Positions 8,919 through 17,999 of a stretch of DNA of 64,000 nucleotides are shown one piece after another; position 1 is the stretch's first letter, and each line of letters begins with the position of its first letter. Origin of the DNA: an uncultured Eubacteriales bacterium (lineage in GTDB: Bacteria; Bacillota; Clostridia; Lachnospirales; Lachnospiraceae); assembly GCA_949283695.1 (NCBI GenBank), contig CASDTX010000015.1:1-64000 (forward strand), in the 5' to 3' direction. The notes beneath the pieces were generated by a model, which ran no database searches, was not told the DNA's origin, and saw nothing but the letters and a program-made list of their open reading frames with translations. The position numbers and the translations under genes are program-made.

Positions 8919-10244
8919 ATGAAATCAAAACAAACCATCACAGAAGACAAATTTAATAATAAGTGGGGATTTATCATCTCCTGCATCGGAAGCTCCGTGG
9001 GAATGGCGAATATCTGGATGTTCCCTTACCGCGCGGGAGCGTTCGGGGGCGCCGCCTTCCTGATCCCTTATATCATCTTCGTCGTGCTCATCGGTTTCAC
9101 CGGAGTGATCGGAGAGATGGCCTTCGGCCGTGCCATGCAGTCTGGACCTCTGGGGGCGTTTCAGAAAGCATTCGAGATGAGACACTCGAAAATCGGCGCC
9201 TTTATCGGCCTGATCCCCGTGATCGGTTCCCTCGGAATTGCCATCGGGTACAGTGTCATCATCGGCTGGATCCTGAAGTTTCTCGCAGATTCCATCACCG
9301 GACGTATCGTCAGCAACGAGGACCCTGCTGCCGTATTCACAGAACTTTCCGGCGATTTCGGCAGTATTCCCTGGCATCTGCTGGGACTGCTGCTGGTGCT
9401 CATCTGTATGTCTTTCGGTGTATCCAGGGGCATTGAGAAGGTAAACAAGGTCATGATGCCTGCCTTCTTCGTGCTGTTCCTTTTCCTGGCAGTGCGTGTC
9501 TTCTTCCTCGACGGTTCTGGCCCGGGATATTCTTATCTGTTCAAGCCGGACTGGTCGGCGATGGCGAACCCGCAGACCTGGGTATACGCCATGGGACAGG
9601 CCTTTTTCTCCCTGTCTCTGGCCGGAAGCGGTACAGTTGTATATGGAAGCTATCTGAAATCCGACGTGGATGTCGTAAGCAGCGCGAAATATGTGGCCTT
9701 CTTTGACACACTGGCAGCCATCCTGGCAGGACTGGTCATCATCCCAGCGGTATTCGCATACGGGATGGAACCCAACTCCGGCCCCGGGCTTCTCTTTATC
9801 ACCATCCCCGCTGTGATCCGCAGCATTCCATTCGGGCAGGCGTTTGCCGTGATCTTCTTCCTGGCTGTGCTCTTCGCAGGCGTCACCTCGCTGATGAACC
9901 TTCTGGAGAGTCCGGTAGAGGCGCTGCAGAAACGTCTGGGATGGTCGAGAATCTCTTCCATCGCCCTGGTCGGTCTTGTGACTGCGGCTGTGGGAATCTT
10001 CGTCGAAGGCGGTCTGCTCAGCCCGTGGATGGACAGTATCTCCATCTATGTCATTCCTTTGGGCGCGCTCCTTGCCGGGATCACCATGTTCTGGATCTGC
10101 GGCAAGAACTTTGCCAGAAATGCCGTACAGCTGGGAAGGGTACGTACACTGGGCAAGTGGTTCGAACCCATGACAAAATATGTATTCTGCGGTGTGGCAG
10201 TGCTGGTTTATATTCTGGGAATCTTCTTCGGAGGAATCGGATAA
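8919..10244 (+). CDS. Sodium-dependent transporter, SNF (neurotransmitter:sodium symporter) family
   Basis: A 441-residue membrane protein with the LeuT-fold signature in TM1: SSVGMANIWMFPYRAG, followed by GGAAFLIPY. About eleven or twelve hydrophobic segments are visible. Bacterial members import amino acids with sodium; the substrate cannot be read from sequence (tryptophan, tyrosine, leucine or similar are possible). AAAGAGAG lies 9 nt before the ATG. It is monocistronic, with its own promoter and a strong terminator. Confidence 0.93.
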   Translation: MKSKQTITEDKFNNKWGFIISCIGSSVGMANIWMFPYRAGAFGGAAFLIPYIIFVVLIGFTGVIGEMAFGRAMQSGPLGAFQKAFEMRHSKIGAFIGLIPVIGSLGIAIGYSVIIGWILKFLADSITGRIVSNEDPAAVFTELSGDFGSIPWHLLGLLLVLICMSFGVSRGIEKVNKVMMPAFFVLFLFLAVRVFFLDGSGPGYSYLFKPDWSAMANPQTWVYAMGQAFFSLSLAGSGTVVYGSYLKSDVDVVSSAKYVAFFDTLAAILAGLVIIPAVFAYGMEPNSGPGLLFITIPAVIRSIPFGQAFAVIFFLAVLFAGVTSLMNLLESPVEALQKRLGWSRISSIALVGLVTAAVGIFVEGGLLSPWMDSISIYVIPLGALLAGITMFWICGKNFARNAVQLGRVRTLGKWFEPMTKYVFCGVAVLVYILGIFFGGIG

Positions 10245-10259
10245 AGGCGGAACGAAACG

Positions 10260-10310
10260 ATCGGCTGAATCTATGGTCTATGGCTATAGATTCAGCCGAT
10301 TCCTTTCTTT
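10260..10310 (+). terminator. Terminator after the symporter
   Basis: A perfect 15-bp stem (10260-10274 with 10286-10300) followed by TCCTTTCTTT. It separates the symporter from the convergent degV gene and may act on both strands. Confidence 0.9.
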
Positions 10311-10328
10311 GTATATTCTGTTTTTCAG

Positions 10329-11186
10329 TTATGCTTTCTTCATGCACGTCACGGCCATGGCCCCCGGTCCGATATGGCAGGCCACGCTCAGAGAGAGCGG
10401 TCCCTCTACAATCTGGTATCCCGGGAAACGCTCCTGGATCTCCTGCTTCCAGGTCTGTGCTTCGTCTTTCGTACAAGTATAGGCCATCCCAAGAACCATC
10501 TGATCCTTCATGTCTGCGAAACGGCTGTTCAGATCCTTCTCGATGGCATTGAGCATGGTCTTCTTCGCAGCCTTCCATCCCCGGACCTTGGCGAATGCAT
10601 CCAGTTTCTCACCCTGGATCTGCAGCACAGGCTTCAGGTTCAGCACGGTTCCAAGTGCCGCTGCCGCCGGTGTGATCCTTCCGCCCTTTTTCAGATATTT
10701 CAGAGTATCCACTGTAATATAAATGCTGGCCTGCAGCTTCTCTCTTTCCAGAACTTCTTTGATCTCTGCCGCAGATTTCCCCTCGTCCCGCAGTTTCATC
10801 GCATCGTACACAGACTGTTCCTGCGTCACAGAGATGCGCTGGTTGTCAACTACCTGCACTCTGCCCTTATACTCAGCCGCGATAGACATGGCGGTAGAAC
10901 AGGTGCTGGAAAGTCCGCTGGACATGGGGATGCAGACGATCTCGTCATACTCCTTCAGCACGCTTTCCCAAAGCTCCATCACAGTGCCTGGGGAAGGCTG
11001 TGACGTGGAAATATCCGAATCCGCGCCCAGCTTCTTATAGAACTCCTCCTGGCTCAGGGTAATGTCTTCAAGGTACAGTTTCTCATCAATAAAGAAGGGC
11101 ATGGGAAGCACGTAGATTCCCAGTTCTTTTCCCCTCTGCTGCGTGATTCCACTATTGCTGTCAGTTACAACCGCCACTCTTCTCAT
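10329..11186 (-). CDS. DegV family fatty-acid-binding protein
   Basis: A 285-residue DegV-fold protein. It begins with RVAVVTDSNSGI, has the ligand-pocket motif TSQPSPG near residue 62 and MSSGLSSTCSTA near residue 90. Characterised homologues (FakB) present a fatty acid to the kinase FakA; no fakA is seen in this window. It is the last gene of the run starting with polA, 16 bp after the PFL gene. Confidence 0.92.
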   Translation of the reverse strand: MRRVAVVTDSNSGITQQRGKELGIYVLPMPFFIDEKLYLEDITLSQEEFYKKLGADSDISTSQPSPGTVMELWESVLKEYDEIVCIPMSSGLSSTCSTAMSIAAEYKGRVQVVDNQRISVTQEQSVYDAMKLRDEGKSAAEIKEVLEREKLQASIYITVDTLKYLKKGGRITPAAAALGTVLNLKPVLQIQGEKLDAFAKVRGWKAAKKTMLNAIEKDLNSRFADMKDQMVLGMAYTCTKDEAQTWKQEIQERFPGYQIVEGPLSLSVACHIGPGAMAVTCMKKA

Positions 11187-11202
11187 GATCTATTTTCTCC
11201 TT

Positions 11203-12567
11203 TTAGTTTTTAAAACTATGAATCGGGGCCGGTATCCTTCCCTTTCTGCTGATAAATGTCTCACATCCGAACTCATTGACCGGCATGATCGGCGCATATC
11301 CCAGAAGTCCGCCGAACTCCGCCGTATCTCCCACGTCTTTCCCGATCACCGGGATCAGACGTACAGCCGTTGTCTTCTGGTTGACCATGCCGATCGCCAT
11401 CTCATCCGCAATAATCCCGGAAATCGTAGCTGCGCTTGTCTTGCCGGGGATCGCAATCATATCAAGTCCCACGGAGCAGACACAAGTCATGGCTTCCAGT
11501 TTCTCCAGTGTCAGAGAGCCTGCGTGAACCGCGTCGATCATTCCCTGATCCTCACTGACCGGGATAAACGCGCCGCTTAAACCGCCCACATAAGAAGACG
11601 CCATCACGCCGCCTTTCTTCACCTGGTCATTCAAAAGTGCCAGAGCCGCTGTCGTTCCGGGAGCGCCGACCCGCTCCAGACCGATCTCTTCCAGGATCTC
11701 TGCCACACTGTCTCCGATAGCCGGTGTCGGTGCCAGAGACAGGTCTACAATTCCGAACGGAACACCCAGCCGCTGGGATGCCTCTCCCGCCACAAGCTGG
11801 CCCACCCGGGTCACCTTAAAGGCCGTCTTCTTAATCGTCTCACAGAGCTCTTCGAATCCTCTGCCCCGTACTTTCTCCAGGGCTTTCTTCACCACGCCGG
11901 GGCCGCTGACACCGACGTTAATCACCGCGTCTCCTTCTGTCACACCCAGGAACGCGCCCGCCATAAACGGGTTGTCATCCGGCGCATTGCAGAAGATCAC
12001 CAGCTTCGCGCAGCCCAGAGAATCCCGCTCCTTCGTGGCCTCCGCCGTGGCTTTCACCATCTGGCCGCAGAGGCGCACCGCATCCATATCGATCCCCGTC
12101 TTCGTGGATCCCACGTTGACAGAGCTGCAGATCCGCTCAGTCTCAGCCAGCGCCTGGGGGATAGAACGGATCAGATTCTCATCGCTCTTGGTCATCCCCT
12201 TGGATACCAGTGCAGAATATCCGCCGATAAAGTTCACCCCTACGGTCTGTGCCGCCCGGTCCAGTGTCTTCGCGATGGTCACGAAATCCTCCGGCGTCCT
12301 GCAGGCAGCTCCGCCTACCAGGGCGATAGGCGTCACGGAAATTCTCTTATTTACAATCGGAATCCCGAACTCCTTCTCAATATCCCGGCCTACCGGAACC
12401 AGGTTCTCCGCTGTCTTCGTAATCTTCTCATAGATCTTGCAGTTCAGTCTTTCAAGGTCAGAATCGATACAGTCCAGAAGGCTGATTCCCAGAGTAATGG
12501 TCCTTACGTCCAGGTTCTCATGCTCGATCATCTTGTTCGTTTCTGACACTTCATACATATTGATCAT
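11203..12567 (-). CDS. PFL family protein (UPF0210)
   Basis: A 454-residue protein of the UPF0210 family, recognisable from [15 protein letters not shown] near the N-terminus and the glycine-rich [10 protein letters not shown] and [17 protein letters not shown] segments. The sequence has a Cys ([18 protein letters not shown]) in a conserved region. The biochemical function is not established. GGGGAG lies 8 nt before the ATG. It follows the ACT-domain gene, a pairing found across Firmicutes and archaea. Confidence 0.93.
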   Translation of the reverse strand: MINMYEVSETNKMIEHENLDVRTITLGISLLDCIDSDLERLNCKIYEKITKTAENLVPVGRDIEKEFGIPIVNKRISVTPIALVGGAACRTPEDFVTIAKTLDRAAQTVGVNFIGGYSALVSKGMTKSDENLIRSIPQALAETERICSSVNVGSTKTGIDMDAVRLCGQMVKATAEATKERDSLGCAKLVIFCNAPDDNPFMAGAFLGVTEGDAVINVGVSGPGVVKKALEKVRGRGFEELCETIKKTAFKVTRVGQLVAGEASQRLGVPFGIVDLSLAPTPAIGDSVAEILEEIGLERVGAPGTTAALALLNDQVKKGGVMASSYVGGLSGAFIPVSEDQGMIDAVHAGSLTLEKLEAMTCVCSVGLDMIAIPGKTSAATISGIIADEMAIGMVNQKTTAVRLIPVIGKDVGDTAEFGGLLGYAPIMPVNEFGCETFISRKGRIPAPIHSFKN

Positions 12568-12582
12568 AGTCCATTCTCCCCT

Positions 12583-12855
12583 CTACAGCCGGTGCATCTT
12601 TTCGAAGATCTCTTCTCTCTGACAACGGATGCTCACACCGATCTCTTCCCCCAGCTTCTCCATCTCATCGCAGAGTTCTGTGAAGTCTTTCTCAAGCCCC
12701 GTCACATCAGCGATCACCATCATATTAAAATATCCCTGGACAATGGTCTGAGAAATATCGAGGATATTAATCTCATTCTCCGCAAGGTAGGTGCATACCT
12801 TGGCAACGATTCCAACGGTGTCTTTTCCAAGTACTGTTACGATACATTTCTTCAT
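12583..12855 (-). CDS. ACT domain protein (UPF0237)
   Basis: A single ACT domain of 90 residues: MKKCIVTVLGKDTVGIVAKV followed by NINILDISQT-like and YFNMMVIADV strands. ACT domains bind small effectors, often amino acids. Constant pairing with the downstream PFL gene suggests a shared function, possibly regulatory; this is inference from gene order. Confidence 0.93.
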   Translation of the reverse strand: MKKCIVTVLGKDTVGIVAKVCTYLAENEINILDISQTIVQGYFNMMVIADVTGLEKDFTELCDEMEKLGEEIGVSIRCQREEIFEKMHRL

Positions 12856-12873
12856 CTTTCTCTTCCTCCCTGA

Positions 12874-13671
12874 TCAGACAGTGATAATATCCGAAACGGT
12901 ATCCCGGCCGGCGACAAACATATTCAAGTCTTCTCCCCGGTAGTCATTGTCCGAAAGCGTGACCTCCAGCTTCACCGTCTCATATGCAAGTTTTGCATAA
13001 TTATTTTCTTTGCTCAGATGTCCAAGGACAATATGCTTCAGATTCTCATGTAGTATATCACAAAGCAGCTGGCCTGACAATTCATTTGACAGATGTCCCT
13101 TGTCTCCCAGGATCCGCTGCTTTAAATAGTAAGGATATCCCCCCACTTCCAGCATATGTACGTCATGATTCGCCTCCAGAAGCACTGCGTCCAGATACTT
13201 CAGATGTTCCACTGTATAGTCGTCGTATTTCCCCAGATCTGTCGCCACCGCCACAGACTTCCCGCCGCATTCCAGGCGGTATCCGGACGGTTCATTGGCA
13301 TCGTGGGAAATGGCGAAGGGCTTCACCGTCACATCGCCAAGGGTAAACGGCTCATCTGTGTGGATCGGGTGCAGAAGCCCCTCCGGCATCTTCCCCAGTC
13401 CGGAATATCCCCGGATCCCCTCGATCGTTCCCGGGGTCGCGTAGACGGGGATCTCATATTTCCTGCTGAATACCCCCAGACCCTGGATGTGGTCCGAGTG
13501 TTCATGGGTAATCAGGATCCCATCCAGTTCATCCCCCTTGATCTCCAGCTTTTTCAGGCCTTCTTCGATCCGTTTCTTGCTGATTCCTGTATCCACAAGC
13601 AGATGTGTACGGCTGCTTCCGACGTAGATACAGTTGCCGCTGCTTCCGCTGGCAATGCTGCACATTCTCAT
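12874..13671 (-). CDS. walJ: MBL-fold hydrolase, WalJ/YycJ type
   Basis: A metallo-beta-lactamase fold protein of 265 residues with the metal-binding motif THEHSDHIQGL near residue 54 and further ligands in AISHDANEPSGY, DLGKY and LGHLSKENN. The N-terminus MCSIASGSSGNCIYV is typical of YycJ/WalJ proteins, linked in Bacillus to DNA repair and the WalRK cell-wall regulon. Here it sits with polA, not walRK, so a DNA-metabolism role is the more natural reading. It overlaps the coaE stop in an ATGA. Confidence 0.9.
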   Translation of the reverse strand: MRMCSIASGSSGNCIYVGSSRTHLLVDTGISKKRIEEGLKKLEIKGDELDGILITHEHSDHIQGLGVFSRKYEIPVYATPGTIEGIRGYSGLGKMPEGLLHPIHTDEPFTLGDVTVKPFAISHDANEPSGYRLECGGKSVAVATDLGKYDDYTVEHLKYLDAVLLEANHDVHMLEVGGYPYYLKQRILGDKGHLSNELSGQLLCDILHENLKHIVLGHLSKENNYAKLAYETVKLEVTLSDNDYRGEDLNMFVAGRDTVSDIITV

Positions 13672-14252
13672 AGTCCTAATCTCTCTCCTATCTCTCTCTT
13701 TGTCACTTCGAAACTGCCGCTGTTGTCAATCACGGCAGTGCACACACTGCGGAACTTCTCCTCCGCAGGCTGAGATAAGATCATCTGTGTGATCTTCCCG
13801 TCCGTGTAGCCGCGGGAGGCTTTCAGCCGCTCCCGCCGCACAGATTCTTCTGCATAAATATACCACAGCTCGTCACAGAGCTCACTTCCCACGTCAGGCA
13901 GAAGGGCTGCCTCCACAACATAAAGCACTCTCCCTTCCTCTGCCTGCCGGGCGATATCTTCCCGTACCCATCGGATCACCTCCGGGTGGACGATCGCATT
14001 GAGCCGCTTCAGCTGAGCCTCATCTGCGAACACAATACGCCCCAGCTCTGCCCGGTCCAGTTCCCCGTCCGGGCCGATCACGCCGGTTCCGAACTGTTCC
14101 ACAATCCTGCGGAAACAGTCTGTCCCCTTCTTCTGCAGTTCTCTGGCCGTCTCATCCATCTGGCAGACGCAGGCATCGTATGCGTCCTTTAAATAGTTCA
14201 GGACTTCACTTTTCCCGGAGCCCACGCCGCCTGTAATTCCAAGTACTTTCAA
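13668..14252 (-). CDS. coaE: Dephospho-CoA kinase, TTG start
   Basis: Last step of coenzyme A synthesis. The P-loop GITGGVGSGKS is at the N-terminus. The reading frame extends upstream to 14294, but a TTG at 14250-14252 has GGGAGGG 6 nt before it and gives LKVLGITGG, the expected family start, at 194 residues. It lies between polA and walJ, and its stop overlaps the walJ start. Confidence 0.95.
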   Translation of the reverse strand: MKVLGITGGVGSGKSEVLNYLKDAYDACVCQMDETARELQKKGTDCFRRIVEQFGTGVIGPDGELDRAELGRIVFADEAQLKRLNAIVHPEVIRWVREDIARQAEEGRVLYVVEAALLPDVGSELCDELWYIYAEESVRRERLKASRGYTDGKITQMILSQPAEEKFRSVCTAVIDNSGSFEVTKREIGERLGL

Positions 14253-14280
14253 GTCTGACCCTCCCTGTCTGTGATGAAGA

Positions 14281-16935
14281 TTATTTTGCCTCATACCAGT
14301 TGCCGCCGGTGTGCATATCCACGATCAGCGGAACGGACAGACTGGCCGCATGCTCCATCTTATCTTTCAGGATCTCCTGCACTTCCTCCAGTTCTTCCCG
14401 GGCCGCCTCGATCAGAAGTTCGTCATGCACCTGCAGGATCAGACGAGATTTCAGGCCGCGTTTCTTCAGCTCTTTATTCACTCCGATCATCGCGATCTTG
14501 ATAATATCTGCCGCCGTTCCCTGGATCGGCGCGTTCATGGCCACACGCTCTCCGAAGCTTCTCTGCATGAAATTGCTTGATTTCAGTTCCGGCACAGGTC
14601 TCTGCCGCCCAAAGAGAGTCACCGCGAAGCCTTTTTCCTTGGCGTGGGCCACAGAATCATCCAGGAACTTCTTGATCCCCGGATAAGTCTCAAAATAATG
14701 CTCTATATACTGAGCCGCTTCCTTCCTTGTGATACTCAGATCCTGGCTCAGTCCGAACGAACTGATGCCGTAGACGATCCCAAAGTTCACCGCCTTCGCA
14801 TTCCGCCTCTGCAGATCCGTCACTTCCTCAAACGGCGTGTGGAATACCTGGGACGCGGTCATCCGGTGGATGTCTCTCGCTTCCCGGTACGCGCGGATCA
14901 GCTGCTCGTCCCCTGAACAATGAGCGAGGATGCGAAGTTCGATCTGGGAATAATCCGCGTCCACGAATACGCACCCTTCCCGCGGCACGAACACCTTCCG
15001 GATCAGCCGTCCCAGCTCCATGCGCACAGGAATATTCTGAAGGTTTGGCTCTGTGCTGCTCAGCCTTCCGGTAGCGGTCACCGTCTGGTTGAACTTGCCG
15101 TGGATCCGGCCGTCGTTCCCGATGAATGCGGCCAGCCCGTCCGCATAGGTGGATTTCAGCTTCGTCAGCTGGCGGTATTCCAGAATTTTGGCCACTATGG
15201 GATAATCCGGCGCCAGCTTGTCCAGCACATCTGCGGCTGTTGAGTAGCCGGTCTTCGTCTTCTTCGCATGCGGCATCCCCAGTTTGTCAAACAGGATCAC
15301 GCCCAGCTGTTTCGGAGAATTGATATTGAATGCTTCTCCCGCCAGATCGTAGATCTCCTTCTCCAGTTCCACGATCCGTCCGCCCAGCTGATCTCCGTAT
15401 ACTTTCAGCGCTTCTGCCTCCACTTTCACACCCGCTGCTTCCATGTCAGCCAGTGTGAACACAAGCGGCATTTCAATCTCCCGGAAGAGGGAACTCATAC
15501 CCGCTGCTTCCAGCTTCTTTCTCAGGGCCGGGACAGAAGCGTAAGCTGTGCAGGCTTCATAGCATGCCTTCGCGCTCTCATCCAGTTTCTCGTCCACAAA
15601 CAGTCCCAGATGTTCTCTCGCCACGTCCTCATAATTATAATCACTCTTTAAAGGATTCAGCAGATAAGCCGCTACAACCGGGTCAAAGAAGTGTTCCCCC
15701 GCCGCCTCTTCCAGCACCGTGGGGGACTGATCTTCCCTGTTCCCTGTCAGCTTCAGATAAGGCAGCGCTTCTTTCAGGCCGCACATGGAGAAGCACGCCG
15801 CCCGCTTCGCCAGCTGCGAAAGCTTCTCCAGGAGATACTCCATATCTGTCTCCATACTGCTGGGAATGGAACAGATCTTATCCTTGCCGTACGCCAGCGC
15901 GATCCGTCCGAATCCGGACGAATGGGCGAACAGCGGGAGTACATTTCCCGGATCTGTTGACAGGGCAGCACCCACACATTCCGCGCTCTCCGCCTCATGG
16001 AAGACGCGGTCGATCTCCTCTTTCTCCGTAATCTCACGGAACGTTTTCTCAATGTCGTTCACCGAAGCCACATCAAAGCGGCTGAGCATATTTTTAAACT
16101 GAAGATGCCGGAAGATCTCATAAGCTTCCTCTGTGTATGGATTCCCATACCTTGCTTTCTCAATATCGAACTCAATGTCAGCGTGAAGGTCAATTGTAGC
16201 CAGAACCTTGCTCATCTTCGCCTGTTCCCAGTATTCTTTCAGATTCTTGCTGGCCCGGGGAGGCTTGATCTCATCTGCATGTTCGTATGCATTCTCGATC
16301 GTCTGATACTCCTGGATAATCTTCGTGGCCGTCTTCTCGCCCACCCCCGGCACCCCGGGAATATTATCAGAAGCATCACCCATCAGCGCCTTCACGTCAA
16401 TGAATTCTTTCGGCGTGACTCCATACCGCTCTTTCACTTCGGAAGCATTATAATCCTCCACTTCCGTTCTCCCTTGCTTCGTCTTTGGGATCCGGATCTT
16501 GATGTGATCCGTTGCAAGCTGCAGCGTATCCCGGTCTCCGGATATGACCGCCACGTCCATCCCCTTCGCCTCACAGAGATGAGAAATGGTTCCCAGCAGA
16601 TCGTCCGCCTCCAGTCCGGCTTTCTCGATAATCTCGATCTTCATTGCTTTGAGCACGTCTTTGATCACCGGAACCTGCTGCCTGAGTTCCTCTGCCATAG
16701 GCTTGCGCGTCCCTTTATAGTCCACATAGATCTCATGGCGGAATGTCGGAGCATGGACATCAAACGTAACGGTCAGATACTCCGGCTTCTCTTCATCCAG
16801 AATCTTAAACATAATATTCAGGAACCCGTAGACCGCGTTCGTGTGCAGCCCGTCTGAATTCGTCAGATCAGGCACTCCATAAAACGCCCTGTTTAAAATA
16901 CTGTGTCCGTCTATCAGTACGATCTTCTCTCTCAT
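14281..16935 (-). CDS. polA: DNA polymerase I
   Basis: An 884-residue family A polymerase. The N-terminal 5'-3' exonuclease carries DGHSILNRAFYGV, EADDLLGT, ISGDRDTLQLAT and GDASDNIPGVPGVGEKTA. The middle region lacks the DxE motif of an active proofreading domain, as usual in Firmicutes. The polymerase motifs are complete: DADYSQIELRILAH (A), RRNAKAVNFGIVYG (B) and QVHDELLIEA (C). A TATACT box on the minus strand (17019-17024) is a possible -10 element. It leads the operon with coaE, walJ, ACT, PFL and degV. Confidence 0.97.
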   Translation of the reverse strand: MREKIVLIDGHSILNRAFYGVPDLTNSDGLHTNAVYGFLNIMFKILDEEKPEYLTVTFDVHAPTFRHEIYVDYKGTRKPMAEELRQQVPVIKDVLKAMKIEIIEKAGLEADDLLGTISHLCEAKGMDVAVISGDRDTLQLATDHIKIRIPKTKQGRTEVEDYNASEVKERYGVTPKEFIDVKALMGDASDNIPGVPGVGEKTATKIIQEYQTIENAYEHADEIKPPRASKNLKEYWEQAKMSKVLATIDLHADIEFDIEKARYGNPYTEEAYEIFRHLQFKNMLSRFDVASVNDIEKTFREITEKEEIDRVFHEAESAECVGAALSTDPGNVLPLFAHSSGFGRIALAYGKDKICSIPSSMETDMEYLLEKLSQLAKRAACFSMCGLKEALPYLKLTGNREDQSPTVLEEAAGEHFFDPVVAAYLLNPLKSDYNYEDVAREHLGLFVDEKLDESAKACYEACTAYASVPALRKKLEAAGMSSLFREIEMPLVFTLADMEAAGVKVEAEALKVYGDQLGGRIVELEKEIYDLAGEAFNINSPKQLGVILFDKLGMPHAKKTKTGYSTAADVLDKLAPDYPIVAKILEYRQLTKLKSTYADGLAAFIGNDGRIHGKFNQTVTATGRLSSTEPNLQNIPVRMELGRLIRKVFVPREGCVFVDADYSQIELRILAHCSGDEQLIRAYREARDIHRMTASQVFHTPFEEVTDLQRRNAKAVNFGIVYGISSFGLSQDLSITRKEAAQYIEHYFETYPGIKKFLDDSVAHAKEKGFAVTLFGRQRPVPELKSSNFMQRSFGERVAMNAPIQGTAADIIKIAMIGVNKELKKRGLKSRLILQVHDELLIEAAREELEEVQEILKDKMEHAASLSVPLIVDMHTGGNWYEAK

Positions 16936-17061
16936 CAGTTATCCTCCATCCGCGGCGCAGTGCCGGACGGGAATCTCCTCACGGTCCCCTCTTCTCCCAC
17001 TGCTGCCGGCCATTGTAAAGTATACACTAAAAATCTTCTTTTTAAAAGGCTGTTTTTATGG

Positions 17062-17190
17062 TATCATGATCACAGTTCCGAAGGGGAACCTTACTCAATT
17101 CGCATGAAGCTGTGCTGTGAACCGCTCCAAAGCAGGAATCAGCCCCACAGTTCCCCGGGAAACTACTTCATATAAGGAGAATTATCAGTT
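17062..17190 (+). promoter_or_regulatory. Structured leader of the HAD phosphatase gene
   Basis: A TATCAT box (17062-17067) is a plausible -10 element; its -35 region is weak. The leader has a local hairpin GTTCC/GGAAC (17075-17079 with 17085-17089). The same right arm, extended to GGGGAAC (17083-17089), can instead pair with GTTCCCC at 17150-17156 over 60 nt. CACAGTTCC occurs twice, at each end. The two pairings exclude each other. No known riboswitch family was recognised. Confidence 0.45.
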
Positions 17191-17811
17191 ATGGACGGAA
17201 TCATTTTTGACGTAGACGGCACTCTCTGGGATTCAACAGGTCCTGTCGCCGATGCCTGGAACCTTGCGATCCGGGAGAACTCATCCCTGGACGTGACCAT
17301 AGACAGTACCATCTTAAGCGGTCTGTTCGGCAAGACAATGACCGAGATCGCGAACGCGCTCTTTCCCGATCTCCCGGAAGCGGAGCGGGAACGCATCCTG
17401 AACGCGTGCTATGACTATGAGAACCGTTATCTGGAAGATCACCCCGGCCTTCTCTACGAAGGGGTGAAAGAAACCATCGGCAGGCTCGCTGCAAAATACC
17501 CGCTTTTCATTGTCAGCAACTGCCAGTGCGGGTACATCGAAGCGCTTCTGAAGTCCGCAGATCTGGGGCCTTATATTAAGGATCACCTCTGCTTCGGAGA
17601 GACGCTGGAGCCTAAGAGCCGTACGATCCGCATCCTCATGGAACGAAACGGCCTGGAAAGCGCAGTCTACATCGGCGACACCCAGGGAGACGCCGACGCC
17701 TGCAGGGAGGCGGAAGTCCCCTTTGTCTTCGCGGAATATGGATTCGGAGATGTACCGGACGCAGAAGTGCGGATCAAGACCTTCTCTGAACTGGAACAAC
17801 ACTTTCTCTAA
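17191..17811 (+). CDS. HAD-family phosphatase, phosphoglycolate-phosphatase-like
   Basis: A 206-residue HAD hydrolase. Motif I is FDVDGTLWDS, motif II is FIVSNCQCG, the motif III lysine is in ETLEPKSRT, and motif IV is IGDTQGDADAC. The cap is the helical C1 type between motifs I and II. The substrate cannot be assigned. TAAGGAG precedes the ATG. It is the only plus-strand gene in this stretch and has its own leader and terminator. Confidence 0.9.
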   Translation: MDGIIFDVDGTLWDSTGPVADAWNLAIRENSSLDVTIDSTILSGLFGKTMTEIANALFPDLPEAERERILNACYDYENRYLEDHPGLLYEGVKETIGRLAAKYPLFIVSNCQCGYIEALLKSADLGPYIKDHLCFGETLEPKSRTIRILMERNGLESAVYIGDTQGDADACREAEVPFVFAEYGFGDVPDAEVRIKTFSELEQHFL

Positions 17812-17897
17812 CACTCTTTTTCTGGCTGATGCAGCATATCTCGGATAACTAAACCCGTGATTTGACTTCGCTGTCTGCGATACGCTGTACCTGTATC

Positions 17898-17955
17898 AGA
17901 ACTGCAGAACACCGGGATTTGACCATCCCGGTGTTCTGCAGTTCTATTTTACATT
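17898..17955. terminator. Bidirectional terminator, 21-bp perfect stem
   Basis: 17898-17918 and 17925-17945 are perfectly complementary over 21 bp with a 6-nt loop, followed by ATTTTA. It lies between the convergent HAD and surface-protein genes. The stem is longer than most terminators in this window. Confidence 0.8.
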
Positions 17956-17999
17956 CACTCTCATTCAGGCGCTTTGCCTCTGTATCTTCTGACGTCTTC

